From positions 2,047,977 through 2,091,958 of the forward strand of contig MU646304.1 of NCBI GenBank assembly GCA_026770585.1: DNA of 43,982 nt, given 5' to 3'. Every line of letters starts with the position of its first letter. Positions within the stretch are counted from its first letter, which is position 1. Below, in pieces: positions 10,001 through 18,180 of the stretch. Under the pieces are notes generated by a model, which worked only from the letters and a program-made list of their open reading frames with translations, made no database searches and was not told where the DNA came from. Position numbers and translations under genes: made by a program. This DNA comes from Baffinella frigidus. Its lineage: Eukaryota; Cryptophyceae; Cryptomonadales; Baffinellaceae.

Positions 10001-11613
10001 TTGCCACACGCGCTCCCCCCACTGGGGCAATTCAAAATGACCAGGGGACCAAGGACGGCAGGCGGGGTCGTATTGCCTAAACTCTAGACCCTAAAGTGTA
10101 AGCAACGGCGGACCTGCAGCAGGCAGCGATGGCCGCGCGGTCGTCGAGGGTGGAAGCCAGGTCCAAGGCACTCTCCAGGAGTCGCGTGGAGAGGGTGAAC
10201 TGCCCGAGGTGGCGGTAGAGGGACCCGAGGCTCCCGAGCGATCGCACCAGCAGCGCCCGCCCCTGCTTCAATCGCCCATCTTGTTCATATCTCCGATGTT
10301 ATGCTAGGCATAGGCTTCATCCCAAGATACCAAAAACATCTCGGATGCATGGTTGAACCTCGGAGGATATCAAAATAAGTTCCCCCGCTTGAATCGCGGC
10401 AGATAACGGATTCAGTTCCACGTTTTATGCTATTTTAGGCAAAGGGTGTGTCCCAAGATACCACCAACCACCAACCTAACATGCCACACATAAAAGCCTA
10501 ACATAACACCAACGTGGAACTGATTCTGTTGTTTTCCGAGATGAGCTTCCACCCAAACGCAGCCGGACATTTTGGCATCGTCGGTCACGCAAACACACCC
10601 ACGTGCGCCGAGACCAGGTAGGTCTCGCAACCAACGACGCACCATTGGAATGCTGCACGTGATGCGAGGCTGCGGTTGAGGTCTGGAAGCGGGAAAAAGG
10701 GTGGGGCGCCTGGGCATGGGCACCTTTCGGCGCATGTTTGCGGCGACAGCTGCCATCTTCTCGAAGTTGCTCACCGAGAGAAAGATGTCCGTCTCCACCC
10801 ACTCGGAAATGTCCGCGCCAGCAAGAAGCTTGTGGAGATGCGGAACAGTGCCCTGCCCCACCCCCGCCTTGTCGAGACGCTCCACCCCTCCTCGGGCGGC
10901 ATTCTCCGCGAGGAATGCGGCGAACTTGACCACCTCCTCCTCGCCGCCCTCGGCGGCGCCAGAGGCGTAGGCGTCGGCAAGGCCGCCCAGCGCCGTAGCC
11001 TCCCAGTCTCGCATCTTTTTCTCCACAGCCATGGACAGCACCAGCCCGTGTGCCTGTCGATCACGCCACCCGCCGGGGCCTGGATCAGGAGTGAGAATCC
11101 AGGGGACACCGGCAGGGCAATCCGGGGGGCAGACGCGATTTGGCGATGCATGGCTCGCAGGTCGCATCGCTCAGATGATATATCCATCGACTGGTCGATG
11201 AGCTGTGGAATGGGAAGGTGGCTGCGAGAACCTGAAGAGCGTCGGCCTTCTCACCAAGGGCTGTTAGGCAAGTGCCCCGACCTGGTTTAGGGTTCAGTTT
11301 CAGGGTTTAGGAAGTTAGAGCAGGGTTTAGGGTTTAGGGTTTAAGTTTTAGTGCCCCGACCAGAATGAGCGGCGAGGGGCAGGCTGGGGTCAGGATGTGG
11401 AGCGGAGGTGTCTTTCTCCTTGAGAATGTCGAACACGGTGTTGAAGTTTACCAGCGCCATGTGGAAGTCCCCAGCCCTTAGCAGCTTTCCCGCCCTCTCG
11501 TAGACCTCGTCCGCCGTCTCGGGGATCCCGAGCGTCCTGGCGTTGCTGGCGGCCGACAGCGTCGGCCTGATAGCCAGGTCATCCAGGTCGTCAGATATCT
11601 CCAGGTCCGCCAT
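4602..11613 (-). CDS. tetratricopeptide-repeat (TPR) protein, 16 exons, 691 aa
   Basis: A minus-strand gene rebuilt from splice signals; every exon-exon phase is consistent. Exons: 11613-11361, 11260-11232, 11202-11110, 11053-10724, 10262-10114, 9871-9795, 9310-9240, 8614-8498, 7931-7875, 7767-7691, 7587-7515, 7393-7313, 6774-6678, 5882-5785, 5513-5430, 4991-4602. Residues 1-84 are an acidic start (MADLEISDDLDDLAI) leading into a TPR-like helix pair. Residues ~236-540 hold helical TPR units such as LGSLGSLYRHLGQF, HLNFALLVANKRRDLASQ, NLGVSYVALKQFAKGLKLL and LKLGHFVEALHFYDRHLHFA. Residues 563-691 are a low-complexity Ser/Arg/Lys then Gly/Ala/Val/Glu tail. TPRs are scaffolds for protein binding; the partner is unknown. 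The EH..L.LS..DD pattern recalls TONSL-type TPRs, but too weakly to name it. Exon 8 ends at a GC donor (CAG/GCCCCC). Further exons between 4991 and 5430 cannot be excluded. Confidence 0.78.
5223..5340. repeat. GA/CT microsatellite in TPR intron
   Basis: Imperfect (GA)n with GAGAGC variants, in the intron before the last exon. On the sense (minus) strand it is CT-rich, like the CT tracts in the Ca2+-ATPase introns. Confidence 0.9.
6079..6612. repeat. TATG/CATG tetranucleotide array followed by GGTA array
   Basis: About 460 bp of TATG units with scattered CATG variants, then about 70 bp of GGTA units. It lies in the intron between TPR exons 6774-6678 and 5882-5785. The long Met-Tyr-Val-Cys and His-Thr-Tyr-Ile ORFs across it are repeat artefacts. 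Confidence 0.95.
6980..7065. repeat. CT and CA microsatellites
   Basis: (CT)n, (CA)n and (CT)n runs in a TPR intron. Non-coding. Confidence 0.9.
7399..7502. repeat. TTTAGGG heptamer array
   Basis: Degenerate then perfect TTTAGGG units filling most of the intron between TPR exons 7587-7515 and 7393-7313. On the sense strand it reads CCCTAAA. A second degenerate block lies at 7596-7670 in the next upstream intron. Confidence 0.9.
8810..9240. other. large TPR intron, low complexity
   Basis: The intron between exons 9310-9240 and 8614-8498 holds G/C homopolymer runs and CCACC-rich degenerate repeats. No additional exon with consistent phase was found. Confidence 0.5.
9311..9794. other. TPR intron of degenerate GC-rich direct repeats
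   Basis: Repeated GCAAGGGAGAGCGTGCCTGC and GGCAGGCAGG blocks (about 9330-9780), an irregular minisatellite. No exon recognised inside. Confidence 0.5.
10409..10527. mobile_element. foldback element in TPR intron
   Basis: Imperfect terminal inverted repeats of about 31 nt. The left arm is GATTCAGTTCCACGTT..ATGCTATTTTAGGC (10409-10440); the right arm (10496-10527) is its reverse complement with a few changes (GCCTAACATAACACCAACGT..GATTC). The block TCCCAAGATACCA occurs both inside it and about 130 bp before it, so this intron (10263-10723) has also undergone a direct duplication. Confidence 0.6.
11284..11350. repeat. short TTTAGGG-type array
   Basis: Degenerate TTTAGGG units in TPR intron 1 (sense strand CCCTAAA). 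Confidence 0.8.
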
Positions 11614-12074
11614 GTCGTCCAGGTCTCAGCCTCCCAGCCTCCCAGTCTCCCAGCCTCGATCCTCAAGGACCTCAACTGGTAACGGCTCAAGCGTTTGACC
11701 AGTTTCGCAGGAGGTGTTGAGAACGGCGAACAAGCGTGGCGCCCTGCCGCTGAATTGAGGAGGATGGGGCACCAGCAGCCCTCAGCCCCTTTCTGCAGAA
11801 CTCTTGCTGTTTCCCCCTCGCACCTCCCTCCGCTGAGTCTGAGCGGTGTTTGCCCCCTGCCTTCCAGGCTACACGCAGATGCCCACGGTTCTAGGAAAGC
11901 ACGATTCCACGTTCTCCCCTCACAACGTGTTGCTCGCAGCGCCACGGGGATTGGTAGTCTCAGTCACTTGCAGGTGGCAGCAGACTTGACAGATGGCGGT
12001 GTGCTGCATGGTTTTCCCGTGGTAACGAGAAAAAGAGGATTAGATGAACAGCCCTCCGACATCGACCAATTTAA

Positions 12075-12260
12075 TTAGAAAAGGCCCCAGTTTCTGGACC
12101 CTTGATTAAGTCCAAAAGTCAATTCCTGGTACAAATTTTAAAACTCCAGATTTTTTAAAACTCCTTTGCGAACTTTTGACCATCAAGTTGATGGTCTAAG
12201 GGGTCCTTAGACCATCAATTGATGGTCAAACAAGGGTCCAGAAACTGCGGCCTTTTCTAA
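12075..12260. mobile_element. foldback MITE, 186 bp
   Basis: 30-bp terminal inverted repeats differ at one position: TTAGAAAAGGCCCCAGTTTC..at the left and CAAGGGTCCAGAAACTGCGG..TTCTAA at the right. A second inverted repeat (arms GACCATCAA(G)TTGATGGTC TAAGG, 12179-12228) sits inside. Termini flanked by TA fit a Tc1/mariner- or Stowaway-like element. No ORF. Confidence 0.82.
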
Positions 12261-12429
12261 CGAAATTTAGCAATATCTTTGGAAGGGCTGTCTCCCTGCC
12301 TGGGGCAAATTTCCCACCCCGACTGAAATTTCAAAGGTTCCTCTGAAACTTGGATCTCAAGATGCAGAACTGTAACCCACACGTGCCCCAAAACACGAAC
12401 CATGTGTTCGAACTGAGGGTACTATAGCA

Positions 12430-13010
12430 TCAGCGCGTATGCACACTTCGGCAGTGCATGTTTCTCTGCCCTCAGCAATTTTTGTGGACAACTTTCACTT
12501 GAACATCACTCATATCGCATCGTGGCTTCACGTGCAGTACTTTGAGAGCCAGGAAAGCCCCCGCGAACATCGCTCTGGTGTTTCACTAGTTGATCCTCGA
12601 GGTGGAGGGGTGCGTCCGAGCTGCCCTCCTGCTCACCACCCCGCGTGCGACTAGACAGACCGTGCACCTTTGCGGCTGTTCCTGAGAATGAAAATGCATG
12701 TGTTGCACTCTCGTTTCTGACAGGTTTTGTTTCACACTGTGGGTACTAACTGGCATCAGCGCGTGTGCGCCCTTGGGCACGCCGGCATGTTTCTCTGGCA
12801 GTGCAACCATTACCATTGCGTGGCTAAGGCCTGCCGGAGCATCACTCGTATCGCATCGCGGGTGCTGCTCCAAGACGTTGCTTCCTACGTCCGGATGCAC
12901 CACGCAGCTGCTGGAAGCCCAAGAGCACGCACGCCACACCGAGAGCCGGGAACAACCCAGCGAGCATCGCTATGTCCGTTCACTAGTTGCTATCACACAC
13001 GCTCCACCGC
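12430..13010. repeat. degenerate direct duplication (~320-400 bp period)
   Basis: Blocks at 12431-12470, 12505-12530 and 12545-12595 recur at 12751-12800, 12838-12862 and 12945-12990. Shared words are GCATCAGCGCGT, CATGTTTCTCTG, CATCACTC-TATCGCATCG and TTCACTAGTTG. Part of it (12605-12690) also recurs inverted at 17705-17795. Confidence 0.7.
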
Positions 13011-13174
13011 ACCACACGTCTCCCCCCGGGAAGCACGGCCACTCGATTCGACTACCCCCCGCACAAAACTCACGACACTGAACCCCTGGTTCTCCCATCA
13101 TACGTTGACACTCGCAGTCACAAGTTGACGCGCTCAAAGGGTCACTTGAAGTTGACACTCTGAGATGGCGACCG

Positions 13175-16100
13175 TCACTCGTCCTTGAACTCGGGCTTGC
13201 GCTTCTCGGCGAAGGCACCCATGCCCTCCTTCTGGTCGGCCGTCGCGAAGGTTGACCAGAACGCCCGGATCTGAGGGCAACGTCCGGGCGTCAGCACACG
13301 ACGCAGGGCAAGGTGCTGGTGTGGGTCCTATGTTCTGAGCCTAGGCAACACGGCACAACCGCATTCCTAGGCTGGTGACCTAAGACCCACAGCCTTGCTC
13401 AAGTGGGAGGGCGCCCTGGCTAGCTGGCGGCAGTCAGGGAGGGCGCCCTAGTCTGGGCCATCACCAAGATCCCCTCGAGACGCTGAGTAGAGGAGGATTC
13501 GCTGCAGGGCGGGCTCCTTCCTTTTCGGGTCACAGGGGGTGGTCACCTCGGCCTTGAGCCCCTGCTGCAAGCCCATGTCGTAGGCGTTGTTGACCGCCTG
13601 CAGGACCACCCTCGATTTCAACAACCCAGCCATTCGTTTGATGCATCTTTCAAGAGCGGCATGTACACACTGCACCACCCTGGCGCCTATCGTATGTCTC
13701 CGAGAAAGGAGTGCTCCGTTATAAGGTCAGTGCCACGTCACCCGGCACCACATCTTGCACCCACCCCGCGCGCGCTGCTACTCCCGGATCTCCTACGGCG
13801 TCGCGCACCTCCTGGCTCCTGGCAGCGCAACTCGTTCGAGCAACCTCGGCGAAAACAGAGACACGATCATGGCGCTTGAAGGGCACCGCGATACTTCTGT
13901 GGCGGAAAAAGAGGCATGCACGTTGCGGGTTTGGAGGGCACGGACCTCCTTGGCGGTGATGAGCGAAGGCTGCGAATAGCGGGCGATCTTCTGAGCCAGC
14001 TTGAGCGCTGCCGGGAGCGTCTCCTCCGGCGCGAACACCTGCCGATGGATACACCCCCGTGTGTCCAAGTCACTCCCCAGTCATCTCACACGGGGATGTG
14101 TCCCCAGAGAGAACACCTTTTGAGAGTCATCCACTTAGTGAGATCCACGTGGGGGGGGGTACCTATTCCAATCCTTGGTAGGAGAGTGGGGAGTGTCTCC
14201 GCTATCGGAACCCTCCCCCCATGAACCATCAACCCTCCGCCATCGTAACGCTCCCCCCATGAAGCATCAACCTCTGCTCTCACCATGTAGACGAGGACGA
14301 GGGTGAGGGCCTGAGGCGCGGAGATGGACTCCAAGGTGCGAGCAGAGGCCAAGACACTCCCTACTCTCCTCCGATGGATGCTCGCACCTTGGAGACGAGG
14401 CCGAGGCGGAGGGCCTCGGGGGCAGAGATCTGCTCGCCCGAGAGGATCATCTCCATGCTGCGCGACTTGCCGATCTCGCGGATCAGCCGCTGCGTGCCCC
14501 CGCCTGCCATAAACCCACACCGATATTCATTTCAACTGCTGCGTGCCCTTGCGTGGTACACATCCGTACACCCCCGCATGTAAATAGGGTGCTCCAACGT
14601 TCTTGAGTGCTGCAGAAAACCCGGCTACGTCCGGTGTTGCCCTCAGAGACGCTTCACCCCTCTTGGGAGGTACCTCCGCCGGAAAGTCGCCACTCAAGGT
14701 GCTAGGGAACTGTTGCAACCACGTGCTTGTTTGAAGGACGGGGGGAGGGAGAGGGAGAGGGAGAGGGAGAGGGAGAGGGAGAGAGACCGCCGGGGATGGT
14801 GCCGATGGTGATCTCAGGCTGGCCGAAAACCGCGTTGTCCCCGCAATAGATGATGTCGCACCTGAGATTTGGAGGGTGTTTCAGGGGTGGGATGGGCCCG
14901 CCTTGGGACATACAGGCCCACCTCGGGGAAAGCAGGGAGGGTGGGGGGGGGAGGGAAGCGTCAGGAGGGTGCTGGAGCCTTCCCTGCACAAAGTAACGGC
15001 TCCAACTCCCTGAAGGGGTCAGAGAATTTGTCACGCACACACTCGCCGGGATCAGGCACTTTCCTCTAGGTCCTGCTCTACCTAAAAACAACACCACCAC
15101 CACCCTAAACCCGATACCCCTCAACCCCCCCCACAAACACACCCAACCCTAAACACCGTAAACCCCTCGAACCTGAAACACGAGCACGTACGAGACGTGC
15201 CTGGGCACACAGTCGAAACAAAGCCCTGCAGAGGAGAGCAAGTGCAGAGGAGATAGGCTGACGGGGGGGGGGTGCGCACATCATCGCCACTTCGCACCCG
15301 CCCCCAAGCGCGAAACCGTTGACGGCCTGCTCCAACACAACCACCCCCCGTGTGAAAACCGTGTGGAAAAAAGTTTTGTCACCTCCCCGACACAGTGCAG
15401 AATCAAGGCGGGCAGGCCTGAGGGCAGGCGACCTGCGCCCAAGAACTGAGAGGGGTCGGCGACCTGGGAGCAGCGGCGAAACCGCAACAGAGAGACACCA
15501 GCGAGCAACATACAGCAACATAGAGGCAACAGAAAGGCAACAGAGAGGGGTGCGGGACCGCAATGACAGGCTTGCGAGACTTGGCAATGTCTCCCCAGTT
15601 GCTGATGAAGTCTTGCTTGAAGCATTCCATGAAGCTCTTGTCCTTCCTGAATCAGGGTTCAGGGTTCAGGGGTTGGGGGTTGGGCCTTGGGGATGGGGGA
15701 TTGAGGTTTGGTGTTTGGTGTTTGGGGTTTGGGGTTTGGGGTGTGGGGTTTGGCGTCAGGGGTTTTGGGGTTGAGGTTTGGGGTTTGGGGTTTGGGGGGT
15801 TCGAGTTGAGGGTTTAGGGTTTAGGGTGGGGTTTAGGGTTTAGGGTTTGGGGTTTAGGGTTTAGGGTTTACGGTTTAGGGGTTAGGATTCAGGGTTTAGG
15901 GTTTATGGCTCAGGGTTTAGGGTGTAGGGCTTAAGGTTTGGGGTTCAGGGTGTAGGGTTTTGGGTTTGGGGTTTAGGGTTTGGGGTGTGGGGTTTATGGT
16001 GTTAGGTGTAGGGTGTAGGGTGTAGGGTTTGGGGTTTGGAGTTTTGGGTTGAGGATTTTTGGTGGGAATTAGGGTTTAGGGTTTAGGGTGTATGATTTTG

Positions 16101-17648
16101 GGTGTAGGGTTTAGGATTTAGGGTTTGGGGTTTAAGGTGGGGTTTAGGGTTTAGGGTTTAGGGTTTAGGGTTTAGGGTTTAGGGTTTAGGGTTTAGGGTT
16201 TAGGGTTTAGGGTTTAGGGTTTAGGGTTTAGGGTTTAGGGCTCACGGTGTAGGGAGTAGGGTGAAGGGTGTAGGGATTAAGGTGTGGGGTTTAGGGTTTG
16301 GTGTTTGGGGTTTAGAGCTTAGGGTTTAGGGTGTAGGTTTCAGGGTGTAGCATGTAGCGTGTAGGGTTCATAGTTTAGAGTTTCGGGTTTCGGGTTTAAG
16401 GTTTTGGGTGTAGGGTTCAGGGTTTAGGGGTTTGGGTTTTTGAGTTGGGGGTTTAGGGTGTATAGTTTGGGGTTTAAGGTTGAGGTTTTGGGATTCAGGG
16501 TTTAGGGTTCAGGGTGTAGGGTGTATGTTTCGGGGTTTTGGGTTTTGGGTTTAGGGTTTATGGCGTAGGGTGTAGTGTGTAGGGTGTGGGGTTTAGGTTG
16601 TGTGGTTCAGGTTTCAGGGCTTATGGGGTAGGGTTTAGGGTTTAGGGATTAGGGCTCAGGGTTTAGGGTTTGGGGTTTAGGGTTTGGGGCTGAGTGTTTC
16701 GGGTTTGGAGTTCCAGGTGTCGGGTTGATGTTTGCAGGTTTGGGGTTTGGGGTTTCGGGATTACATCTCCTTGATGTCAGCGCCCGCCGCGAACGCCTTG
16801 TCGCTCCCTGCCTCCGCGAGCATCACATCGCCATCACCTTTCTACCAACCCATGCCAATCTGCCTGCCTCCATCCGCAAACCTACGCTACCCGTGCGAGA
16901 TCATGCAACACACCGTCACTTGCTTGCTCTCGGGTTGTATCTCAGGAATTTGCAAGGGGCACACAGACTCCACTCCACTCAGAATAGGGTCCCGGAAAAT
17001 GACATTATTCTTGGCACCGTCAGTCGACACCTGGGTTAAGGGTTTATGGTTCAGGGTTAAGGGTTTAGGGTTCATTTTTCAAGGTTTAGGGTTCAGTGTT
17101 GAGGGTTTAGGGTTTAGGGTTTAGTGTTTAGGATTTAGGCTTTAGGGTTTAGTGTTTAGGGTTGAGGGGATGAGAGTTTATTAGGATTTAGGATTTAGGG
17201 TGCAGGGGTTTGGTTGTAGGGGGGTACGCACCGGTGAGGACCACGACGCTCACGTCCGAGTTCTTGTCGAACGCCCGAATTGCGGCTCCCAGTTCCGCGC
17301 TGCAGCAGAACCCGGTCCAGGTCACCACATGTCACAACACATCCATCCAGTTGCAGGAAAGGCGCACGGAGACTGGTAAGAGGGGCACTCACATGAGGGC
17401 GGAGTTAAGGGCGTTCAGCGCCTTGGGGCGGTTCAGCGTGATGAGGCCCACCTTGCCCTGGGTCGTAACGATGATGTTTTCGTACGCCGGGGCTGACGAC
17501 GACATGTGCCGCATCGCCGTGGGAAACACCCGCGTGGTGGTGGTGAGGGCGCTGAACTCCTGGCGGCGGTCGGCCACCGCGCGTGCGAGCGAGAACGCTC
17601 GCCGCCCCGAGATCGCCGTCGCCCCGCGAATCGCGAGCTGCTGCGCCC
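13175..17648 (-). CDS. ECHS1: enoyl-CoA hydratase, mitochondrial, short-chain (10 exons, 5' end incomplete)
   Basis: Hydrates trans-2-enoyl-CoA to 3-hydroxyacyl-CoA in mitochondrial fatty-acid and branched-chain amino-acid breakdown. Exons (minus): 17648-17393, 17299-17232, 16807-16765, 15646-15559, 15326-15280, 14861-14788, 14503-14388, 14038-13946, 13597-13547, 13270-13175, about 310 codons with all phases agreeing. Crotonase landmarks in order: [32 protein letters not shown] (oxyanion loop), [60 protein letters not shown]. The E in GGGCE and the E in GQPEI are the two catalytic glutamates. An Arg/Ala/Ser-rich N-terminus ([20 protein letters not shown]) looks like a mitochondrial transit peptide. 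The first exon opens at a good acceptor (TTCTCGGCAG) with no in-frame ATG, so the start codon lies in an upstream exon I could not place. Introns are largely TTTAGGG-type satellite. Confidence 0.95.
14302..14350 (-). pseudogene. degenerate copy of hydratase exon 7 end
   Basis: On the minus strand this stretch reads [16 protein letters not shown] followed by a GTGAGA donor. That parallels the real exon 14503-14388, which ends [17 protein letters not shown] before GTGCGA. About three quarters of the bases agree over 49 nt. It lies in the downstream intron and is probably a duplicated exon fragment. Use as an alternative exon is possible but would change the reading. Confidence 0.6.
14735..14787. 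repeat. GAGAGG hexamer repeat
   Basis: (GAGGGA)n right at the donor side of hydratase exon 14861-14788; CT-rich on the sense strand. Confidence 0.9.
15065..15175. repeat. short CCCTAAA-type array, reversed orientation
   Basis: Degenerate ACCCTAAAC units on the plus strand in a minus-strand gene's intron. This is opposite to the usual orientation, so it is an exception to the strand rule described in the findings. Confidence 0.7.
15655..16740. repeat. 1.1-kb TTTAGGG-type satellite filling hydratase intron 3
   Basis: Almost the whole intron between exons 16807-16765 and 15646-15559 is TTTAGGG and variants (TTTGGGG, TGTAGGG, TTCAGGG), with a perfect stretch at about 16145-16235. It is interstitial, not a chromosome end. 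Confidence 0.95.
17035..17215. repeat. TTTAGGG-type array in hydratase intron 2
   Basis: Degenerate TTTAGGG units on the plus strand in the intron between exons 17299-17232 and 16807-16765; sense strand CCCTAAA. Confidence 0.9.
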
Positions 17649-17704
17649 CTGCCGAGAAAAGATCCGGAGCCCTCAGCCGTCAGAACCGTGAAAAAAAACG
17701 CTTT

Positions 17705-17795
17705 GGCCATTCAGAGCAACAGCCGCGAAGGTGCACGGTCGCTCTAGTCAAACGCGGCGTGGTGGGCAAGAGGCCAGCTTGGACGCACCCCTCTT
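17705..17795 (-). repeat. inverted copy of the 12605-12690 repeat
   Basis: Read on the minus strand, the words GAGGGGTGCGTCC, GACTAGA, GACCGTGCACCTT and GCGGCTGTT match 12605-12690 in order. It is a short dispersed repeat lying close to both gene starts. Confidence 0.7.
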
Positions 17796-17859
17796 CGCGA
17801 ACATGTCTCTTGCTCGTTGCAACAATCTACGAATGGGCCGCGACCGGGACGCAACTTGA

Positions 17860-18019
17860 GATCTTTATCTCAGAAAAGGGATTCTAAAATTCGGTTTCTT
17901 AAGTCGATTCCCCTTCAAATCTGTCAACTTATGCGAAGAGAAAAGAATAAGTTGACAAATTTGAGTAGGAATTGACTTAAGAAAACAAATTTTAGAATCC
18001 CTTTTCTGAGATAAAGATC
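17860..18019. mobile_element. 160-bp foldback element in the divergent promoter
   Basis: Arms of about 72 nt begin GATCTTTATCTCAGAAAAGG and end CCTTTTCTGAGATAAAGATC; they pair with roughly eight mismatches. The loop is about 16 nt (GCGAAGAGAAAAGAA). A transcript across it would form a long hairpin. It resembles the element at 12075-12260 in its AGAAAAGG end, so they may be related. Confidence 0.85.
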
Positions 18020-18180
18020 CCCGAGGGCAGATGAAAGTCAATTGTGTGTAACAGTCCTGTCAACTTTTGCGATCCGGTACTAATTAAAATTACGCATTCT
18101 GACTTTTATCTTCCTCGAGGGCGAAACAGGCACATCGTACCGTCGTAGCGCCTCTTCGCGTCAATCCCGGCGGCGCCATC

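Larger units (their letters stand above)
11614..13174. other. intergenic region between TPR gene start and hydratase stop
   Basis: About 1.56 kb between two minus-strand genes. It holds the TPR gene's presumed promoter, a foldback element (12075-12260) and a degenerate direct duplication (about 12430-12610 versus 12750-13000). No further gene recognised. Confidence 0.6.
17649..18180. promoter_or_regulatory. divergent 5' region of hydratase and Ca2+-ATPase genes
   Basis: The two genes point away from each other, so this roughly 530-bp segment must hold the Ca2+-ATPase promoter. It also holds the unseen first exon and probably the promoter of the hydratase. It contains the foldback 17860-18019 and an AT-richer patch (about 18020-18105). 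No TATA box or other known motif can be defended. Confidence 0.5.

Noticed and set aside
13480-13512. Hydratase exon [12 protein letters not shown]
   Set aside because: GLKAE joins directly to [13 protein letters not shown], matching the family without it. It may be an acceptor echo but the resemblance is weak.
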